Positions 40,660-52,874 of a stretch of 64,000 nucleotides of DNA are shown here, piece after piece. Each line of letters starts with the position of its first letter. Position 1 is the stretch's first letter. Origin of the DNA: Siphonodentalium dalli (lineage: Eukaryota; Mollusca; Scaphopoda; Gadilida; Siphonodentaliidae); assembly GCA_032622095.1 (NCBI GenBank), contig CP136063.1, positions 182,383,956-182,447,955 of the forward strand, in the 5' to 3' direction. A model generated the notes under the pieces. The model was not told where the DNA came from. It saw nothing but the letters and a program-made list of their open reading frames with translations, and did no database searches. A program made the translations under genes and the position numbers.

Positions 40660-41900
40660 GTGGGGGCATGTTTCTATTATGAAGGTTCGCTATCCCGAAG
40701 GTCCACTATTCCGAATGTTCTCTATTCCGAAGGTTTTTGTTATTTTTAGGTTAATTCTATATTCTAAAGTATTGAGACTAATTTGAGAGGGTTCATTATC
40801 ACAAAGATTCTTTTTACGGAGTGTGCGCTCACATCCGAACTGAACCTGCGCGCATACCGATACAGATACAGGAGGAAATAACTTAACTTAATTAGAACAT
40901 TAAATGTGATTTTGTTTTGTTTTCGCGGGTTTTCTTGAGATTTAATGTCATTACGTGGGCCCATACTTTTGAATTCTTGGCATATAATATGAATGTTGTG
41001 GTATATTGTGGACCCTCCCGCACTGGGACATGACACAGGTACAGTTGACTTAAGTGATGTTCTGTGTGGGCTCCAATTTGGAGTTCAATATTTTAAGGGC
41101 CAAATTTAGGATTTTATGGGCCCATACCTTTGAACTCTGGGCATATAATATGAATATTGGGGGCATGTCTCTATTCCGAAGGTTCACTATCCAGAATGTC
41201 CACTATTCCGAAATTTATCTGAATGTTCGCTATTCCGAAGGTTCACCAATCAGAAGGTTCGTTATTCCGAAGGTTCTGTATTCCGAAGGTTTTTGTTATT
41301 TTAAGGTTAATTCTATAATCTAAAGTATTGGGAGGGTTCATTATCACGAAGATACTTTTTATGAAGGAAATAACTTAAAACATTAAATGTGATTTTGTTT
41401 TGTTTTCGCGGGTTTTCTTGAGTTTAATGTCATTACGTATGACTTTATTTCTCATTAAATATTCACACGAAGCAGCCCACACAATTGCTATGTTTCCATG
41501 CGATTTAATGTCATTACGTGTGACCTAATATCTCAATAATCTGAGGCAAGAGTACGCCTGCTAAAGGCGAATTATAACAGTGTGGCTATAACGCTCAATG
41601 AATACTGGGAACTATAACAAACTGCGCAGCAGAATATCGCTGATTAAACGAGTATGAGATGAGCCTAACCGCAATTGTGACTTTGTTTAAAGGCCCACTT
41701 AATTTTCGAGTCATTCATTTTTGTTATAGTATATACGGTTTTAATAACAATTTATGCCATAAAATTTGAATAAATTACTATAATTCATCACCATTTGAAA
41801 CGCAGAATCCTTCTATCTCCTAGTTTGAAACACCTTTAAAATAACGCGACAAGTCGTGCGTCGTATATCTAGCAATTAGCAACTAACATGTCCTCTTCGG
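40660..41900. mobile_element. GAAGGTTC-array element, truncated and self-duplicated copy
   Basis: Two left ends in tandem (from about 40660 and 41158), each with 4-7 degenerate ATTCCGAAGGTTC units, are followed by interior sequence matching 1830-2300 (TTATCACGAAGA, GCGGGTTTTCTTGAG). No right-end array is seen. Confidence 0.7.
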
Positions 41901-41914
41901 CTTTCCATAGATTT

Positions 41915-42475
41915 CAACGTAATTTGATACTTATGGGTATTTGTGTCCGGGAAGTGTTTTGGACGGGTCAAATCGTGAGCCCGACCTGACCTTGACCTTT
42001 AAAACTGTCAATGCAAGGTCAATTTGGGTAAAACGGACACATTTCGGCGAAATTTGATACCTAGGGATACTTTTGTCCGGGGGGTGTTTTGAACGGGTCA
42101 AATTGTGACATCGGCGTGACATTGACCTTCAATGTGGTCAATCAAAGGTCAAATCGGGTAAAACGGATGGATTTCGACGAAATTTGATACCTATGGGTAC
42201 TTTTGTCGGGGGAGTGTTTTGGACGGGTCAAATCATGACTCCGACCTTACCTTGACCTTCAAAATTGTTAATTAAAGGTCAAGTGGGGTAAAACGGACGA
42301 AATTTGATACCTAGTGGTACTTTTCTCCGGGTGGGGGTGTTTTGGACGGGTCAAATCATGACCCTGACCTGACCTTGACTTTCGAAATAGTCAATTGAAG
42401 GTCAAATCGCGCCTTTCGCCGGAAATCAGATGGGAAACATCCCGGACGAAGTCGGGCCCATCAGCTTGTGTAATA
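41915..42475. repeat. Tandem array of ~125-bp units
   Basis: At least four units, each with AAATTTGATACCTA or a close variant, GTACTTTTGTCCGG, GTGTTTTGGACGGGTCAAAT and TGACCTTGACCTT. The array ends in the CCCGGACGAAGTCGGGC hairpin, the head of the family seen at 3539 in the opposite orientation, so the array is probably the body of such an element. Confidence 0.8.
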
Positions 42476-43155
42476 AAGAAGACAGTTTGAAGAAAGTAAT
42501 GTATAACACGAGAAACGGGAAAACTTGAAATATAGAAGTATGCAAATTTCCCACATAAAATTTGAAAGCTAGTTTATAGAATAATTGTATTATAATTTAT
42601 ATTTATGGCTAATACTATGATCTTGGTGGCGTTACCATTTCTGACTATGGTTTTCTTGTATTCTCAATGTTTCGCAGAGAAGCTGACAACGAATGATCTT
42701 TATTTCCCATGATGTAGAAATATTAGGAGCCGATCTTCTGAATTCACCGTGTAATCGATCGAAGGATTCCCAGAACTGATGGAGGATTTCTGGGGGCATC
42801 CAACGAAAGTTCGAGGTTTCGGTTATTTCAGTTAATCATTTCTATACTACATGTAAATACTCACTGACGACTGACGAGTATATTTTCCCCTCAGGAAGTG
42901 ATCAGATAATAAGTTCAACAAAAGGCCATAGTTTAACTTATTATCTGATCATCTCCCACCATGCCTACTGCACTTTCTATTGTCTGCACATATTTCCTGA
43001 ATATCCACCCATGTGAATAATAGACCCTTCCAATGTATACTGTTATGTCTGAATGGGATAATCAATTTAGGGTAGACAGGGTTAACTTGTCACACGCAAT
43101 TATTCAGATATTTCATAAATATATGCCACGTAGTGCCACTATGGTCCCTTTGCTA
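42476..43155. other. Intergenic, no gene recognised
   Basis: Only a short repeat D fragment (about 42630-42665, minus orientation) and the inverted pair GATCAGATAATAAGTTCA / TTATTATCTGATC at about 42900-42950 were noticed. Confidence 0.45.
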
Positions 43156-43331
43156 CAGTAATGCCCAAAGTAATTGACCAGTTAACCACAGCAGAATTAT
43201 GGGTAATTTTTCAGGATTTAGTTGGCGAGAGCTTTCCGATGAATGGCAACAAGCCATATTTCCGACTAAATCCTGAAAAATTACCCATAATTCTGCTGTG
43301 GTTAAGTGGTCAATTACTTTGGGCATTACTG
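43156..43331. mobile_element. Tc1/mariner-type foldback MITE, copy 5
   Basis: TA-flanked ends CAGTAATGCCC / GGGCATTACTG. The left arm lacks the loop-proximal part (GTTGGCGAGAGC joins directly), and the right arm is complete. Confidence 0.87.
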
Positions 43332-43551
43332 TATCCTTGTGAAAGGCGTTGGAGGTGACCGCACAAAGAACGTCCGAACCCTCGTTGTTTGCCCCACGAG
43401 GACGTTGCGATAGGGGGTTTGGGTCTGACCCGACTTAAATTTGGCAATACAATTTGAAGAGTTGGAAATTTCATGCCTGCGGCAACATTGGTTGGAAATA
43501 GCAAAAGTATGTTGAATGTGTTCTGATATAGAGCGCCTCCAACGATTTATG

Positions 43552-43665
43552 TTGGGATATAAGATTTTATGAAACGAGTTTGATAAATTTGACTCACAAC
43601 GAGTAGTCGTAGACGAGTTGTGGATCAAATATATCAAACGAGTTTTATAAAATCTTATATCCCAA
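43552..43665. mobile_element. Foldback hairpin TTGGGATATAAGATT
   Basis: TTGGGATATAAGATTTTATG with AAACGAGTTTGATA is mirrored by TATCAAACGAGTTTTATAAA and ending ATATCCCAA. Confidence 0.8.
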
Positions 43666-44563
43666 TATGACGAGTTGAAGATCTTGTATATCACATGAAA
43701 ACAAAAACTAAATCTTTATGCCCTTTTAACAAAACAAAATCATTAAAAGAAGCTTACAAATGCATTTATTTACATCTTTGGCTGAGACGCTTCACAGCCG
43801 TATACGACAGTATTGCGCGCTCAGGATTGCAACGAGAAATATATTACTCCCCCAATTTGCCTCTTTATTTTTGTGTCTATTTTCGTTAGTGCAACGAAGT
43901 TGGATAAGAATTTTACTTTGATGAACAAATCAATCATTTTGTATTGCCTGATTTTGGTGTCATGCGCGGCTTTTCAAAATAGTTTAATCCGCCTAATCAA
44001 TGTAAAGTAACTTTATTGGCGCGCTGCTTATTCGTGATTACCGCTGTCAGACATTCAGCTATTACTCACTAGTGAGAGATAAGAAAATATCTAATGGATT
44101 ATTCAAAGGTATTATAAGGGTTTCATGTGATATAGTTTTATATTACATCCAGTATCTATAGTGTGAAATTTGTTGTTTTTAGACTAAAATCGCTTATATT
44201 CCTGCATTCGGTGGGTTAACCCACAGTGGGTTTGGTTGAGGAATTTATGGGACTTCTAAATTTCGGTCTGCTTGAGATGGACACCCCCGATGGAGAACCT
44301 ATAGCCATGGTTTGACGACCCCATACAACAGTAGTTTACATACGAGAACGGTAGAATAATGGGAGGGAGTTGGGAGGGAGAGATCATGTGTATAACATAC
44401 CCCATGTATGTGGTGGAGGATTTTCTAGCACTCAACAGACTACAGAATTCCCTGGGTCATTTTAGTGTTCGCAAATCATCAGTTTTCAAACTGTAATGAG
44501 CCAAAAATGAAAACCCTCAAGTTCACCATGCAGCTGCTTCTGGACTTTCGTGATAATAAGTTG
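43666..44563. other. Intergenic, no gene recognised
   Basis: Short open frames at 43695-44010 have no recognisable protein. Confidence 0.4.
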
Positions 44564-45371
44564 AACCCTTTCAGTGCCAGGGGCCGATCTCATCGGCCCT
44601 AATTTACGGTATGTAGAGTGTCAGGGCCGATAAAATCAGCCCTAAAAAACAAAAAAATCATTTTAGATTTTTATTTTGTTTTTGGGTTGAATTATAACTC
44701 AAAACTATCACCATGTATTCATAGTAATAATTTTGATGCCCATGAAAAACGTAAGATTCCCTGGCACTAAACCTACAAAATAAGTCTTGCACTGAAAGAG
44801 TTAAAGAATATAAGAAAAAATTATTAAAATTGTAAAAAATTGTAAAAAATAACAACAACTGATGAAAAATTGTTAGGCCAATGCATTCTCTTATATATGC
44901 GAGGCGACCTATGGTCGACTCGCATATATAAGAGAATGCATTGGCACAGGGTATATGGGTTGATACATACATGTTATCGCTGCAGTGATTTGATCTGGGG
45001 CGAAGTATCACGTCGAGTTGAAGAGGTCAGATCTGACTTCTTCAACGAGACGTGATGCGAAGCCCATATCAATTCACTGCAGCGATAACAGGTTTATTAT
45101 ATGACATGCTTTTTATTTAAAAAGCACAATTTCTCTCATTAATTATGAAATGAAACCAATTCACACGCTCGCTAGTATCAAAAATAAAGAAAGAACTGTC
45201 CTGCTTTTTTCCGGTCATGCGCAGTATGCGAGATGAGGAAGGGTGGTATGACATCGGATCAAACTGCAGCTGATCCGATGGCCAGGAAATGATCGCTATA
45301 CAATAGCGGTATTGGGGAAAGAAAAACGATAGTCATATAATAAAAAAATTGGACTTGGCACTGAAAGGGTT
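44564..45371 (-). mobile_element. CCCTTTCAGTGCC element, longest copy, with one palindrome
   Basis: Ends AACCCTTTCAGTGCCAG / TTGGCACTGAAAGGGTT. Inside are GGGCCGATCTCATCGGCCC, the interior shared with 5606-6010 and 48558-49018 in the opposite orientation, one palindrome (44878-44944), and a second hairpin (44972-45090: TGTTATCGCTGCAGTGA mirrored). No ORF encodes a transposase. Confidence 0.75.
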
Positions 45372-45552
45372 AATAGGCCATTATTTTATTGAACTTATTA
45401 TCTTAATATTTCCCACCAATAAAGATGAATTCTTCTTTACTTGTCCTATCATTTCGATTGTCTGTCGTCTGCTTAATTTCCTGAACATCTCTCATAATTA
45501 ATAATAGATCATTCCAATGTATACATTTATGACTGAGTGGGAGAATCCAAAC

Positions 45553-46770
45553 ACCTTACTTGTATTTAAATTCGCGCGGTACTATTTTTCCCTTAATTTT
45601 GAATTCGCGAATTCAAAACTGACAAAAATATTTTCGTAAACGACTTCTATCTGGTGACAATTTCAGTTCTTAATCGTTCCTGAATGTTAATGGCCACCAT
45701 GTACGGCTAAAATTACCATCGAGTACTGAATTATATTTACACACTAAGTGTTATTATCACTAAATCCAGCATTCTGATTGGTCGGCGCCCACGTGGCTAG
45801 TTGCGGTTATTTCTCGGTGAATGCGCAACAGCGTATAACTGCAAGCTCATAACAACATCGATACGTCATTTGGGTTTGGAAAGACGAACGCGTAATGTTT
45901 TGGGCGCATTTGGATTCGTGCAGGATTGACTTAATAAATCATCGGGTTTCAATTGTTCCTGTTAACTTTTGCCAAGGGTGCTATGGGATATTTTGGGCTG
46001 GTTTTGTCACGATACACTTTTCGATTTAAATACATTTACAAAAGTGGCTTTTTCGCTAAATGTATATAAATATAAGGATTAACTGTCATGTGGACTGTTT
46101 TTATGGAGATGTAACCGTGAGGTAAGTGGTCATAACTTGTATGTAAAACCCTTCGGGTTTTACACAAGTTATGACCACTTACCTCACGGTTACATCTCCA
46201 TAAAAACAGTCCACATGACAGTTAATCCTTATATAACTGCATTAACATTTTGTTGATGAGATGGGTGGGTTATGTGCTCAAAATAATCATTCTGACACTC
46301 ACATGATTATGGACATCCATCAATGGAATAAACTTTAAAGAAGTACATGTAAAACAACCACGTTTGTGGTTGATTTGAGAGAAAATCAACATGTGGCTGC
46401 GAGTGTTTCAATTACATGGGTTGACATATTTAACTCAGCCGACATGACCATGTTGTCACTCCATGGTGTGGATATGGAGACATGCTTTCGTGTCCCTTCG
46501 TATGGGAATATGTGTATTTCTTACGAGTATTGCAACATCTATAAGACTATTTACATATGGTGTTGAGAATGCATGTCCGCATGTCCATATAATTGTCGAT
46601 GTTCAGTTCAACCGTCTGTAACGTTGTGCATGTAAATCAATAATATAACTGATTTCCCCTGTGAATTGATATACAATCAGAAGTCGTACCATTTTACACT
46701 CAGTTTTAAATTTGCGCACTAACTAGTGCGCGAAAAAATAGTACTGCGCGAATTTAAATACGAGTAAGGT
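45553..46770. mobile_element. TIR element that hosts element E
   Basis: ACCTTACTTGTATTTAAATT with CGCGCGGTACTATTTTT is mirrored by AAAAATAGTACTGCGCG and AATTTAAATACGAGTAAGGT. Element E copy 2 (45731-46232) is nested within. The remaining interior is non-coding. Confidence 0.75.
45731..46232. mobile_element. Dispersed element E with 3' hairpin, copy 2
   Basis: Nearly identical to 17281-17823 over its full length, without the extra hairpin repeat of that copy. Confidence 0.85.
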
Positions 46771-47029
46771 AGAATGGAATAGGTTAACGCATCTTCCTTG
46801 TTCCGAGCAGATTTAAACTTTGATTTGGAATTCTGTTTTTTTAAATCGGTAAAAATTCCACGATGTCATTTGAATTGGTAATGAAATCATGATTTATTGT
46901 TAGACCATCCAGTCTGCAGAGAAGATCTTTTCTGGTGTCAATTATTTTCATTTGGGAATGCGAATTTGTGTTCTCTTGGCTGATTCACGTTGGTGATGGT
47001 GCCACATTGTTAGTTGTGTAACAGTTATA

Positions 47030-47538
47030 ACCCCTGGTCAAGTGGTCCTGAATAGAGTTATCACCCCTGGTCAAGTGGTCCTGCTATTATGCTATGATGC
47101 TGGTGCGTCCTGCTGAATTGATGTGATGCTCTTAGGGAAAACTGATGCTGTTGAGGAGTGATCGGATAATCTGGACATAGTATATGCGCAGGAAAAGCCA
47201 TTATGTGTGTCAAACATTTAGAAACATATATATTTTAATACAGGTTGTATTATTTGTTGCAAATTGACTACAATCAAGATGGTTATTCGCGTCGTTTTGC
47301 AAACATCAGCGCAGGCATTACTAATATTTTCAAAAATACATTTGTTCTTGAATGTTTTATACAGACACAGCTGACTTTTTCCCAAATCGCTCGGATTAGG
47401 CAATCACCGCGAAAATTACAACTTTATAACTAACGGTACTTTTTCGTAACGGCATCAGTTTGCCATACCAGCACCATAGCAATTCAGCAGGACCCCCCAA
47501 TATTATAGCACACTAGCAGGACCACTTGACACACCCCT
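47030..47538. mobile_element. Element F relative with CCCCTGGTCAAGTGGTCCTG ends
   Basis: The left end CCCCTGGTCAAGTGGTCCTG occurs twice (47032 and 47067). The right end is CAGGACCACTTGACACACCC. GCTATGATGCTGG is mirrored by CCAGCACCATAGC. The interior pairs with 19191-19593. Confidence 0.65.
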
Positions 47539-48557
47539 CCACATGAATAATAAACCGGTCCAATGCACTTTTATAACTGAATGGAAGAATCAATTCAGAA
47601 GAAAAAATGAACTTTTGCAAAATAGTATTATCTGGTTTTTTGTTTTTTTTTCTGTATTCAAAATTAAAGGCAAAAAAATTAGGGCCCCTTCGAGAATCCC
47701 GGGGTAGCCCCACCCCCCCCCCAAATACTTTCAGAGGCGGACAATTAATAGCTTCTAATCTCAAATACATACAACTCTTCTTTACAAGGTCACTCGGGTT
47801 AAATGGATAAACTAACACAGGTAACTGCATAGCAATTGTTTGGCTGCACCCTTCTATATATGGTTTTTAACACGGGCCCCGTTCTACATTTCAGCGCACC
47901 ACGCATGGCTCGCTCAGCACCATCAACAACATCAACTTCAAAGGGACACATAATATGGCAACCCCTTACCCCTCATTAAAGCTCGTGGGCTATATCAAAT
48001 CTAACTTTTCCACGGTCAGACATGCAGACATTTGATGTTTTTTTGTATGCAAGATATCGTCAAAACAACAAAGGAGAAGATCTCGCGATCTTTGGGACCA
48101 TCCTGAGAGCCTCGCGCCCTACTACAACTTCTTCTCAATTCAGTATAGAGTGTATATACACACAATGCTTTCATTCTGTTTTATTGAATCTTGTAGTTAG
48201 TCGTTCACAAGTATTACGAGTAACACTATTGACGTCCAGCCCCATCCACATGATACACATGCAGGGAAATCGACGTAGTACACGGTTACCAAGGATATAC
48301 GCGTATAAACCTATACACGTACAATCGCTAGAAGCAGAATATCTCTATTATAGGAGTAAAATGTAAACATATACTGTAACGTGTCGCATGCTTTGAATAT
48401 TGTCTTGTCTTCCTAAATGACAATTGATATACTATATGCAATGGATATCATATTATATAGTTTTCAATGTCGATTATAAAGAATTTCTTTCCGAAAATTT
48501 CTTGCCATGATCCATTCATGCAAAACGCGTGTGGATCCAAATCCGACGGCATAATTT
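47539..48557. other. Intergenic, one weak exon-like frame
   Basis: At 47895-48035 a frame after CATTTCAG reads THGSLSTINNINFKGTHNMA and then TPYPSLKLVGYIKSNF before a stop. It could be a terminal exon, but I recognise no family. Nothing else is seen. Confidence 0.3.
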
Positions 48558-49018
48558 GCCAGGTCCGATTTTTGTATCAACCCATATACCCTGTGCCAGT
48601 GCATTCTCTTATATATGCGAGTCGACAATAGGTCGCCTCGCATATATAAGAGAATGCATTGGCCTAACAATTTTTCATCATTTGTTATTATTTTTTACAA
48701 TTTTAATAATTTTTTCTTATATTCTTTAACATACTTATTTTGTAGGTTTAGTGCCAGGGAATCTTACGTTTTTCATGGGCATCAAAATTATTACTATGAA
48801 TACTTGGTGATAGTTTTGAGTTATAACATGCCCCTAAGGTTTTATCCAGTTTGTTTTTAAATTCGCTATAGCATGCTTAACCATACCCAAACAAAATTCA
48901 ACCCAAAAAAATCTATAAAAAAAAAAGAATTTGTTTTTTTTATTTTTTATTTTAGGGCCGATTTTACAGCCCGTAAATTAGGGCCGATGAGATCGGCCCC
49001 TGGCACTGAAAGGGTTAA
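48558..49018 (+). mobile_element. CCCTTTCAGTGCC element, copy 3
   Basis: Contains the palindrome 48596-48662, the T-rich spacer, AGTGCCAGGGAATCTTACG, GGGCCGATGAGATCGGCCC and the full right end TGGCACTGAAAGGGTT. The left end begins inside at GCCAGGTCCGAT. Confidence 0.75.
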
Positions 49019-49560
49019 CACACGTGGAACCTAGACCAAATCATCATGGACTGCTTATTTTATTTGTGTATAAATGTGACATTTGATCGATCTTGCACAT
49101 ATTCAAGATACCCTTTTTGAAATTTTCATGCTATTCATAAGTTTTAAATAAATGTTTTGAAAAACTAACGCCATTATAACATCCAAATTTGATAGAAATC
49201 GGTCCAGGGGTTTGGGAGAAAAATCGCGAACAGACAGACGTATAGACAGACATCTCCTACTCTTCTGTTATATATTTTGGAACTTCTGTCTCAATGTATG
49301 TGTGCATGTGTGTGTTATAGACTCGAACACTTCTCGACTGATCCGACTCGAATTTGGTAAGGAGGCCTACTTTGATCCCGGGAACAATATGGGCGGGTCC
49401 AAGTTCACGTGCGACCGTGTCCTTGACCTTGACATCGCTCATATACGCTCATATAGGCATGTTTCTGGACCGATAGAACGCTTTATATTCTTCCCAGACG
49501 GACTCGATCACAAAGAAATCCCTAAATAGCCCGGACGAAGTCGGGCACATCAGCTAGTTT
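49019..49560 (-). mobile_element. Retroelement-like repeat with GC hairpin head, copy 2
   Basis: On the minus strand it starts CTAGCTGATGTGCCCGACTT with the hairpin CCCGACTTCGTCCGGG and ends with AAGTTCCAAAATATATAACA, matching the head and tail of 3539-4275. On the plus strand just before it, ATAGAAATCGGTCCAGGGG with ACAGACAGACG is a second element tail of the same general kind. Confidence 0.55.
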
Positions 49561-49947
49561 ATATATAAATATATATCGCATCTACTCCAGCAATGGGGTA
49601 TGAAACAAAACATGGTCGATTGAAATGATCGAAATTAACCGACTGTGAGCAGTTCACAATGAAAGGGTCAACATGGAATATTTCATGTTGCAAACACATT
49701 CAAAAGCGATCGACAAATCGACCTGCGACGAGCGAAAAGACGTCGTGTAGAACTGCAATTTTCTCGCTGACTTGACCATTATCGAGGGCTTTTAATTTAA
49801 TTTTTGCAGATCCGTATAGTGGCTTTATTCGATCTAAAACATCTTAAACACTTAAACTAATGCAGCGCGTTTTCCGTCAAGAGTTCTTGACTTGCAATCG
49901 CAGCTAAATTGGATTTCTGACAAAGTCCTATTCTTGTTAACTATATA

Positions 49948-50013
49948 TAATGAGAATGGCGGACGATTTACTGGGAGGATATAATGAGAATGGCGGACGA
50001 TTTACTGGGAGGA
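49948..50013. repeat. Short tandem duplication
   Basis: ATAATGAGAATGGCGGACGA then TTTACTGGGAGGA is repeated twice in direct orientation. Confidence 0.85.
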
Positions 50014-50394
50014 CATTAACTTGTGTTAATAAATGAAAATTACTAACGTCAGTTTGGATTAGCAGATTACTGGCAATAGATAGGACCTCAACGGCAAATT
50101 GGCTGAATTAAATCCTCCGTAACTACGATATTTACGAATTTAAAATGTGATCTGAGGAGGGAAGTTCGCGAACATGGTACCGTTAGAAAAATTCGAACGG
50201 CAATATCGGCATTCAGCCACAGGTCCCTGTCAGTGTTTTCCTCAACACATAGACACGGTGGGGAATAAAAGTGACACAACGATAAATTAAGAAGTTTGTT
50301 GATACAGAAATCATTGCAAAACAACGAATGTGGATGGATCAGAAAAGCTCAGAAAAAGCTCACTTTTGTTTGTGTTTGAGATGTAATATATGTT
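50014..50394. other. Intergenic, no feature recognised
   Basis: No gene or repeat is recognised in this stretch. Confidence 0.4.
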
Positions 50395-50782
50395 ACCCGC
50401 CATATGAAATCCAGTCGTAAGTCGGGATTTTTTTTTACCCTGTGCCAATGCATTCTCTTATATATGCGAGTCGACCATAGGTCGCCTCGCATATATAAGA
50501 GAATGCATTGGCCTAACAATTTTTTACAATTTTAATAATTTTTTCTTGTATTCTTTAACAATTTCACCCATACATAGCCCCAGACAAACATGAGCAGACG
50601 ACACTCTTCTATATGCTTCTATATATGTGTGGGGCTCCCTGCAGGGTAATGGATGTTTTTTATTTTATGTCCTAAAAATTGTAAGAAACATTTATTTAAA
50701 AAAAAAATTGTTAGGCCAATGCATTCTCTTATATATGCGAGGCGACCTATGGTCGACTCGCATATATAAGATAATGCATTGG
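50395..50782. mobile_element. Palindrome-ended MITE, third copy, right end lost
   Basis: The left outer repeat CCCGCCATATGAAATCCAGT precedes palindromes 50445-50511 and 50716-50782. After CACAGGGT the usual ATCCCGACTT end is missing and GGGGAATAACG follows. The middle is inverted compared with 13269. Confidence 0.85.
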
Positions 50783-51047
50783 CACAGGGTGGGGAATAAC
50801 GTGGTTTCGACGCATTCAAAATTTGCTAACGCACAAAAACATAATATACTAGGAACTGACACAAAACTTAGAAGTTTGACTATTACGAGAATATGCTTGT
50901 TTGTGGTTTTCTATAACATTCTGACCAAAGTTGCCAATCGGAATTGCGTGGAATACACCAGTCCATACATCTTGGAGAATCCTTCGACTGACAACTTTGG
51001 TCAGAATGCTAGAGCAAACAAATATGAATTTGGATATAAATGAGGTA

Positions 51048-51053
51048 TCAGCT
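51048..51053. repeat. Target-site duplication TCAGCT, left
   Basis: A perfect 6-bp match to 56554-56559, directly next to the element end. Confidence 0.9.
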
Positions 51054-52524
51054 AGTAGTATGGGGGTCTCGTTAGATCCACATCTAAAAATAAATTTTAT
51101 GGGGGTAAAATTGTTTGTATTAAAATATTCACAAATTTTTTTTAAAAATCTCAAAAATTTATAATGAGTTTTCGGTCTCCTACTGAAAATAATCTCGGTA
51201 TTAAATGTCGAATGTTTTTTAATTATTTGCGTGTAATATCTTTTGTTATTGGCCAACTATTTTTGTTCAAACAAATTTTAAATATTTTTCATGAAACTCT
51301 GTTAATTTTATTAATCGAAGTTTAGAAATAGCTTTATACCAATTATATGTGTATGGACTGGTCCGAGTCGATGTAATCTTGGCCATTGTCACCATCGGTA
51401 TGAATGCATACATTTCAGTGTTTATCATCAATCGCAGTCCATACTCATATAATTGTCTCCACAATACCTGAAATAATTTGACGCCATTACTCTTACATAA
51501 ATAATAAAGAGCGTTTATTCTTTACTTCTCTATCCCGATGAAGTTATTGAGTATATGACACGTGTGCATTATCGCGAATTATTGGAAGTATTGAGATGTT
51601 GTACTATTTTGAAAGCAGTAACGAGCGGACGAAGAGTGTGATGCGAAATTACTACCCCGAATGAACTGACATATTCTATGGAACAAATTTTCAATTATGT
51701 ACACACACATAATCACACGCGTCATTGGGGTAACACTGTATAGGTCGAAAAGAGGGACACATTGGATAAATTTACCAAATGACTGCTATTATATCTGTTG
51801 ACAGCTATGTGTGGTCCGACTCGTTCAATTAAGTTATCGATAGCTTGTCTGAACATCATTACTTGTTTAACGGGTTATGATCACGTAAGGTTGATAAGCT
51901 GTGTCATTGTTAGCATTAACGCGATAATTAGTTATCAAAAATATGCATACATAATACGTACATGTGATAAGACACTCAATAATAGAAGTTACCTTTGTGT
52001 TATTGTTATAACACCATTACGTAATAACCACTTATCGACATATTCATACTTACGCTCATATATAATCTTATATAATGTTGCCTCATCTGTGCTAACTATG
52101 TTAGGAAGTTATGGTATACAAATATCTATGACGAAGCTTCCTTTTATGCATGTACAGACACGCTTTCAATTAAGCTATCGATAGCGTGTCTGAACATCAT
52201 TAGTTGTTTAACGGGATATGATCACGTAAGGTGATAAGCTGTGTCATTGTTAGCATTAACGCGATAATTAGTTATCAAAAATATGCATACATAATACGTA
52301 CATGTGATAAGACACGCAATAATAGAAGTTACTTCGGTGTTGTTGTTATAGTCAAGAGAAACAAGGGCTATTGAGAAGTATGGCCTTGTACGTAAATAAT
52401 AAAGCGCGTTATCGAATATATGTTACACCATATCTCCCCTCCCCACTTATAGATATATAACGAAAACGAGAATAATATGTTGATGAAGTTTATTGAAATT
52501 TAATCATTGTCAGAATCTTCGACC
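51054..52524. repeat. Left terminal inverted repeat (1,471 bp)
   Basis: The reverse complement of 55037-56553. It contains two direct copies of a ~190-bp module (about 51826-52010 and 52158-52350) starting TCAATTAAGTTATCGATAGC or a one-base variant. ORFs of 128 and 65 codons occur identically in both TIRs, but they are not convincing proteins. Confidence 0.9.
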
Positions 52525-52820
52525 CATAGAGCGGTATTTTAGCTTCTGCTCTATGAGCGGTACTTTAGCTTTGTATCTACCCTATGGTCGGTACTTTAGC
52601 TTTGTATCACAATCGATTTCATCATGTCACCAGGTTACACATATCTATATAATAGAGTGCTCATATTGAAATCACTCATAATTGCATTGACATTTGGATA
52701 GGTAGGTTGTATTGTAGCCAATGTGATAAATTTGTATCCAGTACAAACAACACGACGAGACGTTGTGAACGACAGCCTGAACTAGTTAACTAGTCCACCA
52801 CGTTGCCCTTGTTTCTGTTC

Positions 52821-52831
52821 TATATAAATAT
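52821..52831 (+). promoter_or_regulatory. TATA box of first zinc-finger ORF
   Basis: TATATAAATAT lies 54 bp before the ATG at 52875, a plausible core-promoter position giving a short leader. Confidence 0.5.
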
Positions 52832-52874
52832 AGGTGCATAGAAGAACGCTCGATTTCACTGATTATATAGGAAA

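Noticed and set aside
42430-42475. Hammerhead-ribozyme-like CTGATG plus GC stem near the CCCGACTTCGTCCGGG hairpin
   Set aside because: The required GAAA after stem II and the CTGANGA core are not present at 42430-42475 or 49540-49560.
47895-48035. Terminal exon of another gene
   Set aside because: A plausible acceptor and 45 open codons, but no recognisable family and no partner exon found.
51798-52184. 128-codon ORF in the left TIR (and its copy at 55377-55763)
   Set aside because: Identical ORFs are expected in inverted repeats. The protein has no domain, and the module repeats within it break any sensible product.
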